Part shown: in pieces, positions 17,049-24,551 of the stretch
Layout: each line of letters opens with the position of its first letter
Position numbering within the stretch: position 1 is the first letter of the stretch
NCBI GenBank assembly: GCA_016709545.1
Contig: JADJMO010000006.1
Coordinates: forward strand, 248,001-312,000
From: Myxococcales bacterium
Lineage (GTDB): Bacteria > Myxococcota_A > Polyangia > Polyangiales > JADJMO01
Direction of reading: 5' to 3'
DNA length: 64,000 nucleotides
Notes under the pieces: model-generated
What the model was told of the DNA's origin: nothing
The model's input: the letters and a program-made list of their open reading frames with translations, nothing else
Databases searched by the model: none
Made by a program: the position numbers and the translations under genes

Positions 17049-17888
17049 CTACCCGCGCAGCTTCTTGTCGAGCGCCTCGCCGAGCTCCGCCGCGCGGCGG
17101 GTCGCGACCTCGACGGCGTCGATCAGCGTGCGCCGCAGCCCCCCCGACTCGAGGGTGTGGAGTCCCGCGATCGCGGTGCCGCCGGGCGAGGTGACCATGT
17201 CCTTCAGGCGTCCCGGGTGCTCGCCCGTCTCGAGCAGCAGCTTCGCCGAGCCGTACACCGTCTGCGCGGCGAGCAGGAGCGCGGTGTCGCGGCCCAGGCC
17301 GACCTTCACGCCGCCGTCGGCGAGCGCCTCGATCATCAGCATGACGTAGGCGGGGCCGCTGCCCGAGAGCCCCGTGACCGCGTCCATCAGGGTCTCTTCG
17401 AGCACGACGGTCCGCCCGACCGAGGAGAAGAAGCGCTCGGCCGTCGCGATGTCCTCGTCGGTCGCGCACGAGCCCTTGCAGATCGCGGTCGCCCCCGCGA
17501 GCACGGTGGCCGCGGTGTTGGGCATCGAGCGGATCACGCGCGTGCCGACCGGCAGCTTGGACTCCATGGCCGCGGTCGAGACGCCGGCCGCGACCGAGAC
17601 CAGCAGCGAGCGGGGCAGGAAATGCGGGGCGATCTGCGCGAGCACCTTGTCGACGATCTGCGGCTTGACCGCGAGGACGATGACGTCGGCGGTGGCGCAC
17701 ACCTCGGCGTTGTCGCTCGTGGCCTGCAGGCCCGGGTACTCGTGCTGGAGCTTCTCGAGGGACTTGCGCACCGGGTCGCTCGCGATGACCTGGCCCGGGG
17801 AGACGAACGCGCCTCCACGCAGGAGCCCACGGATGATGGCCTGCGCCATGTTGCCGGCGCCGAGGAAGCCGATGCGAGTGTCCTTCAT
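17049..17888 (-). CDS. proC: Pyrroline-5-carboxylate reductase
   Basis: The last enzyme of proline synthesis: it reduces 1-pyrroline-5-carboxylate to proline with NAD(P)H. At 279 residues the length is normal. The N-terminal Rossmann motif is IGFLGAGNMAQAIIRGLL, and SMPNTAATVLAGATAI is the conserved central segment. The C-terminal dimerisation/active-site signature is TGLSGSGPAYVMLMIEALAD with GVKVGLGRDTALLLAAQT. It is divergent from the DAHP synthase gene with 37 bp between the starts, which suggests shared control of two amino-acid pathways, though no operator is visible. Confidence 0.96.
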   Translation of the reverse strand: MKDTRIGFLGAGNMAQAIIRGLLRGGAFVSPGQVIASDPVRKSLEKLQHEYPGLQATSDNAEVCATADVIVLAVKPQIVDKVLAQIAPHFLPRSLLVSVAAGVSTAAMESKLPVGTRVIRSMPNTAATVLAGATAICKGSCATDEDIATAERFFSSVGRTVVLEETLMDAVTGLSGSGPAYVMLMIEALADGGVKVGLGRDTALLLAAQTVYGSAKLLLETGEHPGRLKDMVTSPGGTAIAGLHTLESGGLRRTLIDAVEVATRRAAELGEALDKKLRG

Positions 17889-17925
17889 GGTCAGGGCACC
17901 TTAGCCGCGCTAGCGTGCGACGGCG

Positions 17926-19278
17926 ATGTCCGCGGAGCAGTGGCGCCCCGAGTCCTTCCGCGGCAAGCCCAACGCGCAGGACATCCGCTACCCCGACGAG
18001 GCCGCGCTGGCCGACGCGCGCGACCGGCTGTCGAGGCTGCCCCCGCTGGTCACCTCGTGGGAGATCGACAAGCTGCGCGGCCTCCTCGCCGACGCGCAGC
18101 TCGGCAAGCGGTTCGTCCTGCAAGGGGGCGACTGCGCGGAGAGCTTCGCCGACTGCCGGCCGGACCGGCTCGTCTCGCAGCTCAAGATCCTGCTCAAGAT
18201 GTCGCTGGTGCTCATCCTCGGCAGCAAGAAGCCGGTGGTGCGCATCGGGCGGGTCGCGGGGCAATACGCGAAGCCGCGCTCGAGCCCCACCGAGCGGCGC
18301 GGCGACCGCGAGCTCCCGAGCTACTTCGGCGACCTCTACAACAAGCCCGAGTTCGAGGAGTCCGCGCGCAGGCCCGACCCGCAGCTCCTCCTCGAGGGGT
18401 ACCGCAACGCGGCGCTCACGCTGAACTTCATCCGCTCGCTGTCCGCCGGTGGCTTCGCCGACCTGCACCACCCCGAGTACTGGGACCTCTCGTTCCTCTC
18501 GCGCGCGGAGCTCCCCGCGTCGCTGCGCGCCGACTACGCGCGCACCCTCGAACAGCTCGGCGACGCCCTGCGCTTCATGGAGGCGCTCGGCAACGCGAGC
18601 ATCGGCGAGCTCTCGCGCGTCGACTTCTTCACGAGCCACGAGGGCCTCAACCTCGAGTACGAGTCGGCCCAGGTGCGCAAGGTCCCGCACCGCGACGGGC
18701 ACTACCTGCTCAACACGCACCTGCCCTGGATCGGCGAGCGCACGCGCGCGCTCGACGGCGCGCACGTCGAGCTGTTCCGCGGCCTCGCGAACCCGATCGG
18801 CGTGAAGGTCGGGCCGAAGACGCGCGGCGAAGATCTGCTGCAGCTGCTCGACGTGCTCGACCCGAAGGGCGTGCCCGGTCGCATGGTGCTCATCACGCGC
18901 ATGGGGCACGACAAGGTCCAGGATGCGTTGCCGCCGCTCCTCGCCACCATCGCGCGCGAGGGCCGTCCGGTGCTGTGGCTCTGCGACCCGATGCACGGCA
19001 ACACGACGACGGCGAGCTCCGGCCACAAGACCCGGTCGTTCACCGACATCCTCGCCGAGCTCGAGGGCGCGTTCGCCGCCCACGCCGCGGCCGGCACCAT
19101 CCTCGGCGGCGTGCACTTCGAGCTCACCGGCGAGGACGTGACCGAGTGCATCGGCGGCGCCTCGGGCATCACGGAGGCCGACCTCTCGCGCGCCTACGAC
19201 ACGCTCTGCGACCCCCGGCTCAACCACGCGCAGGCGCTCGAGATGGCCTTCTTGCTCGCGCGGAGGATGCGCGCTTGA
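17926..19278 (+). CDS. 3-deoxy-7-phosphoheptulonate synthase, class II
   Basis: The first step of the shikimate pathway: phosphoenolpyruvate plus erythrose 4-phosphate gives DAHP. The 450-residue sequence is the plant/Mycobacterium-type class II enzyme. Signatures are LQGGDCAESFADC (metal-binding Cys at about 70), VVRIGRVAGQYAKPRS, LTLNFIRSLSAGGFADLHHP, DFFTSHEGLNLEYE, GPKTRGEDLLQLLDVLDP, CDPMHGNTTTASSGHKTR and GGVHFELTGEDVTECIGG. It is unrelated in sequence to the AroFGH class I enzymes. The next gene starts in the last codons of this one, so translational coupling is likely. Confidence 0.96.
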   Translation: MSAEQWRPESFRGKPNAQDIRYPDEAALADARDRLSRLPPLVTSWEIDKLRGLLADAQLGKRFVLQGGDCAESFADCRPDRLVSQLKILLKMSLVLILGSKKPVVRIGRVAGQYAKPRSSPTERRGDRELPSYFGDLYNKPEFEESARRPDPQLLLEGYRNAALTLNFIRSLSAGGFADLHHPEYWDLSFLSRAELPASLRADYARTLEQLGDALRFMEALGNASIGELSRVDFFTSHEGLNLEYESAQVRKVPHRDGHYLLNTHLPWIGERTRALDGAHVELFRGLANPIGVKVGPKTRGEDLLQLLDVLDPKGVPGRMVLITRMGHDKVQDALPPLLATIAREGRPVLWLCDPMHGNTTTASSGHKTRSFTDILAELEGAFAAHAAAGTILGGVHFELTGEDVTECIGGASGITEADLSRAYDTLCDPRLNHAQALEMAFLLARRMRA

Positions 19279-19682
19279 GGTGGGCGGCGTGGCTCGTGCT
19301 GCTCGCCGCGTGCAGCCGCCGCGCGCCGGACATCAAGGCCGCGCCCGAGAAGGACGCCAAGAGCACGCCCGCGCCGCCACCCTCGACCGTCCCGCTCGTC
19401 ACCTACCTGGTGGGCCGCGTCGGCGAGCGCGTCGCGATCGAGGGCAAGGTCTCCAGCAAGGCGCCGCGCATCACGCGCCCGGCGCCGGGCAAGGTGGTCG
19501 ACGTCGTGCTGGTCGACGGCTCGCAGATGTTGATCACCACCTACGCGCCCGAGCACCCGAGCTGCGACAGCGAGCACATCCGGCTCACGGGCGAGGTCGT
19601 GGTCGCCGCGGGCTACCTCGCGGGCGGCGCCGCCTACGCCGAACCCCAGCTCGACGCCGACACCTGGACCTGCGTGAAATAG
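19275..19682 (+). CDS. Small lipoprotein overlapping the DAHP synthase stop
   Basis: A 135-residue protein read from TTG at 19275, which overlaps the upstream TGA by three bases (TTGA). It begins (M)RWAAWLVLLAACSRRAPD, a lipoprotein signal with lipidated Cys at residue 13. The mature part has a beta-rich pattern (VTYLVGRVGERVAIEGKVSS, KVVDVVLVDGSQMLITTYAP, HIRLTGEVVVAAGYLAGG) resembling an OB-fold-like small domain. Alternative starts are absent before the hydrophobic segment, which supports TTG. Function unknown. Confidence 0.72.
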   Translation: MRWAAWLVLLAACSRRAPDIKAAPEKDAKSTPAPPPSTVPLVTYLVGRVGERVAIEGKVSSKAPRITRPAPGKVVDVVLVDGSQMLITTYAPEHPSCDSEHIRLTGEVVVAAGYLAGGAAYAEPQLDADTWTCVK

Positions 19683-19915
19683 CGGTTTGCTTTGTTCGCC
19701 CTACGTGCCGCCGCTACGGCGCTACGCCCCTTCGTGTGTCCCTTCCGGGCTCACGGGATTGGGCGTTGTCGCTCTCGACCGTCCCGTCCGGTCCTCCGCC
19801 GAATTCGCATCCATCTCGAACTCGGCGACGCGCCCACGGCCCACCAGCGATCGCGTCGTCGGCGCGATCGACGAGGCCCGCGTGGAACCCGAAGTGCGGG
19901 GAGCGGCTGCGACCG

Positions 19916-19958
19916 AAACAAAAAGAGTGAGCGGGTGATCCTCGGACCACCCGCTCAC
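19916..19958 (-). terminator. Rho-independent terminator (minus strand)
   Basis: The minus strand reads GTGAGCGGGTG, a 10-base loop, then CACCCGCTCAC, immediately followed by TCTTTTTGTTT. The perfect 11-bp stem with a T-rich tail is a textbook intrinsic terminator for a leftward transcript. No annotated leftward gene ends here, which is why it is notable. Rightward it lacks a T-tract. Confidence 0.75.
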
Positions 19959-20107
19959 CGGTACTTCGGCCTCTGCGTGGAAGGGTCAGCGAAGCTGCCC
20001 TCGACCCACACGAGGAGGCGTCCGTTTGCTCAGCGCGGTTCGACAGCACGACCTGCGTGGCGTCGGTTTCGCGGCGAGAGACACTGCACGGAAAGCCGCA
20101 TCAGCGA

Positions 20108-20152
20108 CTAACCGACCGGACCCTCCTGTTCGAGGCCACTGGTACTTTGCAT
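20108..20152 (-). CDS. Possible 14-residue peptide (leader or small protein)
   Basis: ATG at 20152 encodes MQSTSGLEQEGPVG and then TAG. It is preceded on the minus strand by ggaggaggagacacatc, a very strong Shine-Dalgarno with good spacing. The frame lies about 150 bases upstream of the intrinsic terminator. It could be a leader peptide, a small protein, or a chance match inside a small RNA. Sequence alone cannot decide. Confidence 0.25.
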   Translation of the reverse strand: MQSTSGLEQEGPVG

Positions 20153-20493
20153 GATGTGTCTCCTCCTCCGGCGCTGGGGCCGGCGCGCGGTGAGCGCTCG
20201 ACACGGACCCGTCTTTCGACGAGGCCGAGCGAACGCGGAGCGCGCGTTCCGTAGCGGAGCGGTTCCGACCGACACGAAGCCGAGCGGAGAGAACGCTCGT
20301 CAGGCCGCGGGCGAGGCGTTGGTTCGCCTCGTGGACCGGTCCAGGGGAACCCCCCTTCCACGACCGATGGCAAGGGCTCGCGCCCCGACCATTGACGAGA
20401 AGTGTAGCGATGGCCGTCGACTTGGCCAGCAGGATTCGCAAAATGGAGCCGCGCAGACTACCGTCTCCCACCGAGCCGAGCCGTGAGCACGCC

Positions 20494-21435
20494 ATGTGGA
20501 AGAGCCTGCAGAAGCACCTGAGACACGACTCGGCGACCCTCCGCGGGTTCGCCGCGTGGGGCGCCACGCGCCTGCCACACTGGTGGTTGCGCGCCTCGCC
20601 CGGGCCCATCGCGCTCCTGGTCGGCCTCACGCGCGCGCCGACGCGCGCGCAGCTGCTCGCGAACCACCGCTTCGTGCAGGGCCACCGCGCCGCGCTGGTC
20701 GAGGCGCTCGACGTCGCCGCCACGCTCGCCAACTACGGCCACTGTCTCGCCGAGGGGCTCGCGGGCAGCGGGCCGAATCCGCCGCCGTTCCGCTACACCA
20801 TCGAGGGGCGCGAGAACCTCGAGATGGCGCGCGACCGCAACCGCGGCGCGATCCTCGTCACCATCCACGCCGGCAGCTGGGACGTCGCCGGCGCGGTCAT
20901 GAAGAACCGCGGCTTCGAGCTCGGCATCGCCATGGCCAAGGAGCGCGACGATCGCGCGCGAGAGATCAGCGACGCCGCGCGCCAGAAGGCCGGCGTGAAG
21001 GTGTTCCACGTGGGCGAAGATCCGCTGTCGGTCCTGCCGCTCGCCCAGCACGTGCGGCACGGCGGCGCCGTCGCGCTCCAGGTCGACCGCGTGCCCGCGG
21101 GCATGCGCTCGCGCGCGGTGCCCTTCTTCGGCCGTCGCTACCGCGTGCCGCTCGGGCCGTTCCAGCTCGCGCAGGTCACCGGCGCGCCGATCATCCCCGT
21201 GTTCACCGCGCGCCTCGGCTTCGCCGACCACCTCGTGCGCGCCGACACCGAGGTCACCCTGCCGCGGCGCGCGAACCCGGGCGAGCTCGACCGCGCGATG
21301 ACCAGCGTGATGGCCGCCGCGGAGCGCTTCGTGCGGCGGTTCCCCGACCAGTGGTTCAACTTTGCCGAGCTCCCCATCGACGAGTCCACCACGACTCTCG
21401 GCGGCGAGGAGTCGAGCGTGGCGAAGGTCGGCTGA
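20494..21435 (+). CDS. Lipid A biosynthesis acyltransferase (LpxL/HtrB family)
   Basis: A 313-residue member of the LPLAT family that adds a secondary acyl chain to the lipid A precursor at the inner membrane. The catalytic HX4D motif is HAGSWD (His at about 125, Asp at about 130). Later motifs are VALQVDRVPAGM, FFGRRYRVPLGPFQLAQVTG and APIIPVFTARLG, in the order usual for the family. The N-terminus MWKSLQKHLRHDSATLRG leads into a weakly hydrophobic anchor (PIALLVGLTRAPT). ATG 20494 is taken because upstream codons are not protein-like. The radical SAM gene follows after 2 bp. Confidence 0.85.
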   Translation: MWKSLQKHLRHDSATLRGFAAWGATRLPHWWLRASPGPIALLVGLTRAPTRAQLLANHRFVQGHRAALVEALDVAATLANYGHCLAEGLAGSGPNPPPFRYTIEGRENLEMARDRNRGAILVTIHAGSWDVAGAVMKNRGFELGIAMAKERDDRAREISDAARQKAGVKVFHVGEDPLSVLPLAQHVRHGGAVALQVDRVPAGMRSRAVPFFGRRYRVPLGPFQLAQVTGAPIIPVFTARLGFADHLVRADTEVTLPRRANPGELDRAMTSVMAAAERFVRRFPDQWFNFAELPIDESTTTLGGEESSVAKVG

Positions 21436-21437
21436 CC

Positions 21438-22946
21438 TTGGGCCGTCAACGGCGCTCGACGGTCGATCGCCCGACCACGTTCCGCGAGCGGGTGCAGCGT
21501 CGCCTCGCGAGCGAGATCGGCGCCATCGACAAGCACGGGGCGTTCGGCGTCGCGCTCGTCTATCCCTCGGCGTACGGCGCCGGCATGGCGTCGCTCGGCT
21601 ACCAGCGCATCTACCGCGCCCTGATGGAGGCCGACGGCCTCGGGTGCGAGCGCGCGTTCCTCGACGACGACGCGAAGCCCGGCGAGCCCCACCCGCCGCT
21701 GCACACCTACGAGTCCAACCGCGCCGTGGGGGATTTCCCCGTGCTCGCCGTGAGCGTCGCCTACGAGCTCGAGATCGCGGGCCTCACCCAGGTGCTCGAG
21801 GGCGCGGGGCTCTCGCCGCTGCGCGAGGAGCGCGACGAGCGCGGGCCGTTCGTGCTCGGCGGCGGACCGCTCACGTTCAGCAACCCGGTGCCACTCGGTC
21901 CGTTCTGCGACGCCGTCGTGATGGGCGAGGGCGAGCGGCTCGTCGTCGACGTGGTGCGCGTGCTCGAGTCCGTCCGCGGCCGAGCGGCCCAGCTCGCCGC
22001 GCTCGCCGCGATGCCCCACGTGTGGGTGCCGGCGCTCCACGGCGAGGCGCTGCCCCCGCTCGCCCAGGTCGACGACGCAGACCTCCCCGCGTGGGGGCCG
22101 ATCCGCGCCGCCGAGGCCGCGCTCTCCTCGATGTTCCTCATCGAGACCTCGCGCGGCTGCTCGCGCGGGTGCACCTACTGCGTGATGCGCCGCTCCACCA
22201 ACGGCGGCATGCGCATCGTCCCGGAAGACGAGATCCTCGGCCGCATCCCGCTCGACGCGAAGCGCGTCGGCCTCGTCGGCGCCGCGGTGAGCGACCACCC
22301 GCGGATCGTCTCGATCGTGCGCACGCTCACGGCGCGCGGCAGCGAGGTGGGGCTCTCGTCGCTGCGCCCCGACAAGCTCAAGATCGAGTTCGTCCAGGCG
22401 CTGAAGCAAGCCGGCTACCGCACGCTCACCACCGCGATGGACGGCCCGAGCGAGCGCATGCGCAAACAGCTCGACCGCCGCGCCGAGATCCGCCACCTCG
22501 AAGCCGCCGCCGAGAACGCGCGCGCGGTGAAGATGGATCGCCTCAAGCTCTACCTGATGGTCGGCTTGCCCGGCGAGACCGACGAGGACATCGACGAGTG
22601 CGTGCGGTTCTCGAGCGAGCTCTCGCGGATCGTGCCGATTGCCCTCGGGATCGCGCCGTTCTGCCCCAAGCGCAACACGCCCATGGTCGACGCCGCGTTC
22701 GCGGGGATCGACGTGGTGGAACACCGCCTCGAGCGGCTGCGCAAAGGGCTCCGCGGGCGCGTCGACGTGCGCGCGACCAGCGCCAAGTGGGCGTGGGCCG
22801 AGGCGGTGCTCGCCCAGGGCGGCTTCGCCGAGGGCCGCGCGGTGCTCGACGCGGTCCGCAGCGGCGGTCGCTTCGCCGACTACAAGCGCGCGTTCGGCGC
22901 CCTCGACGCGCCGAAGCCACGTCTACGCCTGCCGCTCACGCAGTAG
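21438..22946 (+). CDS. Radical SAM protein with B12-binding-type N-terminal domain (TIGR03960-like)
   Basis: About 502 residues from a TTG start. The N-terminal half is a cobalamin-binding-like Rossmann domain (FGVALVYPSAYGAGMASLGY, FPVLAVSVAYELEIAGL, FVLGGGPLTFSNPVPLGPFC, DAVVMGEGERLVVDVV). The radical SAM cluster motif is CSRGCTYC (Cys at about 241, 245 and 248), followed by AAVSDHPRIVSIV, GLSSLRPDKL, TTAMDGPSERMRKQLDRR and YLMVGLPGETDEDIDEC. The reaction is unknown. Relatives often lie beside rodA/rng-type genes, but here it follows the acyltransferase by 2 bp. TTG is chosen as the only start codon between the upstream stop and the conserved domain. Its TAG abuts the stop of the opposing nnr gene. 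Confidence 0.85.
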   Translation: MGRQRRSTVDRPTTFRERVQRRLASEIGAIDKHGAFGVALVYPSAYGAGMASLGYQRIYRALMEADGLGCERAFLDDDAKPGEPHPPLHTYESNRAVGDFPVLAVSVAYELEIAGLTQVLEGAGLSPLREERDERGPFVLGGGPLTFSNPVPLGPFCDAVVMGEGERLVVDVVRVLESVRGRAAQLAALAAMPHVWVPALHGEALPPLAQVDDADLPAWGPIRAAEAALSSMFLIETSRGCSRGCTYCVMRRSTNGGMRIVPEDEILGRIPLDAKRVGLVGAAVSDHPRIVSIVRTLTARGSEVGLSSLRPDKLKIEFVQALKQAGYRTLTTAMDGPSERMRKQLDRRAEIRHLEAAAENARAVKMDRLKLYLMVGLPGETDEDIDECVRFSSELSRIVPIALGIAPFCPKRNTPMVDAAFAGIDVVEHRLERLRKGLRGRVDVRATSAKWAWAEAVLAQGGFAEGRAVLDAVRSGGRFADYKRAFGALDAPKPRLRLPLTQ

Positions 22947-24503
22947 TCAGATCCGCGTCTCGGTCGTCAGCTCGTCGCGCTGGAGCGCCTCGAGCACGCG
23001 CGGGATCTCGTCGGCGATCTCGGAGGCGAAGATGCCTCGATCACCCGTGCGGCCGCGGAGCACGTCGCCCGCGAGGCCGTGCACGTGCACGCCGGCGACG
23101 GTGGCGTCGAACGGGGCCATCGCGCACAGGAACGCGCCGATCATGCCGGCGAGGACGTCGCCCGAACCCGCGGTCGCGAGCACCGGGTTGCCCGTGGTGT
23201 TGACCGCCACGCGGCCCTCGGGCGACGCGACGATGGTGCGCGCGCCCTTGAGCAGGACGGTGGCGCGGGTGGCGGCGACGAGCTTGCGCACGGCGCCGAA
23301 CCGGTCGGCCTCCACCTCGTCGCTCGAGAGGCCGAGCAGGCGGCCCATCTCGCCGGCGTGCGGGGTGAGCACGAGCGGGCCGCGCGCGGCGGCGAGCTTC
23401 TCGGGCTGACCACGGAACAGGGTGAGGCCGTCGGCGTCGAGCACCATGGGGCCCTCGAACGTGGCGAGCAGGTGCTCGACCACCTCGCGCGCCGGCGCGT
23501 CGAGGCCGAAGCCGGGGCCGACCACCACGGCCCGACGGTTGGGCAGCAAGAGGTCGATCAACGCCTTGGGCGACGCGCGGTCGAGCCCCTGCGCCATCAC
23601 CTCGGGCATGCGCGCGTCGACCGCGGCGAGCGCCTCCGGCCAGGTGGCGATGCTCACGAGGCCGGCGCCGGCGCGGAACGCCCCGCGCGCCGAGAGCAGC
23701 GCGGCGCCGCTCTTGCCGCCGGAGCCCGCGCAAACGAGCACCGCGCCGACCGAGAACTTGTGGGCGTCGGCCTCGCGCGGCACGAACAGCTCGGCGACCG
23801 CCTTGCGCTCGATGACCTCGGCCACGTGGCCGACGCGCCCGAGGATGGTGCTCGGGACGCCGAGGTCGCACACGTGGATGCGTCCGGCGTGGCGCGCGCC
23901 TTGCGGCGTGAGCAGCCCGACCTTGAGGTGGCCGAAGCAGACGGTGTCGTGCGCCTCGATGCACGCCCCGAGCGGAGCGCCCGAGTCGGCGTGCAGGCCG
24001 CTCGGCAGATCGAGCGAGAGTCGATGCCCGGGCGCGCGATTGATCGCGTCGATCAGGGCGGCCATCTCGGGCGGGACGGGCCGATCGAGCCCGGTGCCGA
24101 ACAGGGCGTCGATCACGAGATCCGCGAGGCCGAGGGCCGCCTCGAGCTCGGCGAGCTCGTTCGGGACCAGGAGGGTGACCTCACCGCCGAGGTCGAGGTA
24201 GGCGTCGTGGTTCACACGAGCGTCACCGAGCACGCGCTCCGGCGCTCCGGCGAGGAACACCTGCACGACCGCCCCCCGCGACCACAGGTGACGCGCGACC
24301 ACGAAGCCGTCGCCGCCGTTGTTGCCCGCGCCGCAGACCACGACCACCCGGGCCGACGGCAGCCGCGCGCCCAGGATCCGGCCGGCGACGTCCGCCGCGC
24401 CCCGCCCCGCGTTCTCCATCAGGACGACGCCGGGCACGTGGCACGTCTCGATCGCGTAGCGGTCGAAGGCGCGCATCTGGTCACGGGAGAGCACCGGAAT
24501 CAT
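22947..24503 (-). CDS. nnr: Bifunctional NAD(P)H-hydrate epimerase / ADP-dependent NAD(P)H-hydrate dehydratase
   Basis: This enzyme repairs hydrated NAD(P)H: the N-terminal YjeF_N domain interconverts the R and S epimers, and the C-terminal domain dehydrates the S form using ADP. The 518-residue length is right for the fused form. Epimerase signatures are FDRYAIETCHVPGVVLMENA, VVCGAGNNGGDGFVVARHLW, VIDALFGTGLDRPV and SLDLPSGLHADSGAPLG. Dehydratase signatures are GKSGAALLSARGAFRAGAGL, VLTPHAGEMGRLLG, VLLKGARTIVASPEG and TGNPVLATAGSGDVLAG. ATG 24503 is well supported. Confidence 0.96.
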   Translation of the reverse strand: MIPVLSRDQMRAFDRYAIETCHVPGVVLMENAGRGAADVAGRILGARLPSARVVVVCGAGNNGGDGFVVARHLWSRGAVVQVFLAGAPERVLGDARVNHDAYLDLGGEVTLLVPNELAELEAALGLADLVIDALFGTGLDRPVPPEMAALIDAINRAPGHRLSLDLPSGLHADSGAPLGACIEAHDTVCFGHLKVGLLTPQGARHAGRIHVCDLGVPSTILGRVGHVAEVIERKAVAELFVPREADAHKFSVGAVLVCAGSGGKSGAALLSARGAFRAGAGLVSIATWPEALAAVDARMPEVMAQGLDRASPKALIDLLLPNRRAVVVGPGFGLDAPAREVVEHLLATFEGPMVLDADGLTLFRGQPEKLAAARGPLVLTPHAGEMGRLLGLSSDEVEADRFGAVRKLVAATRATVLLKGARTIVASPEGRVAVNTTGNPVLATAGSGDVLAGMIGAFLCAMAPFDATVAGVHVHGLAGDVLRGRTGDRGIFASEIADEIPRVLEALQRDELTTETRI

Positions 24504-24551
24504 GGGGACCTGGGTTTCCTATCACAGGCCGCCGCCGTAGACTGCTGCGCA

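Larger units (their letters stand above)
19683..20493. other. Long intergenic stretch; only a terminator and a possible minus-strand small transcript seen
   Basis: There are 811 bases between the lipoprotein and the acyltransferase genes. Open frames on both strands have neither protein-like composition nor plausible starts, and the sequence lacks the strong third-position G/C periodicity of neighbouring genes. On the minus strand there is a -10-like TACACT at 20406-20401, a strong Shine-Dalgarno with a 14-codon frame at 20152-20108, and a canonical terminator at 19958-19916. Together these could delimit a transcript of about 480 nt. Confidence 0.5.

Noticed and set aside
16924..19227. Leftward extension of the membrane protein frame across DAHP synthase
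   Set aside because: Antisense to a highly conserved enzyme; the clear signal peptide at 16923 marks the true start.
19986..20732. Leftward frame of about 250 codons covering the gap and the acyltransferase start
   Set aside because: No ribosome binding site, mixed composition, and it runs antisense into a conserved gene; only the terminator and the short 14-codon frame there seemed worth noting.
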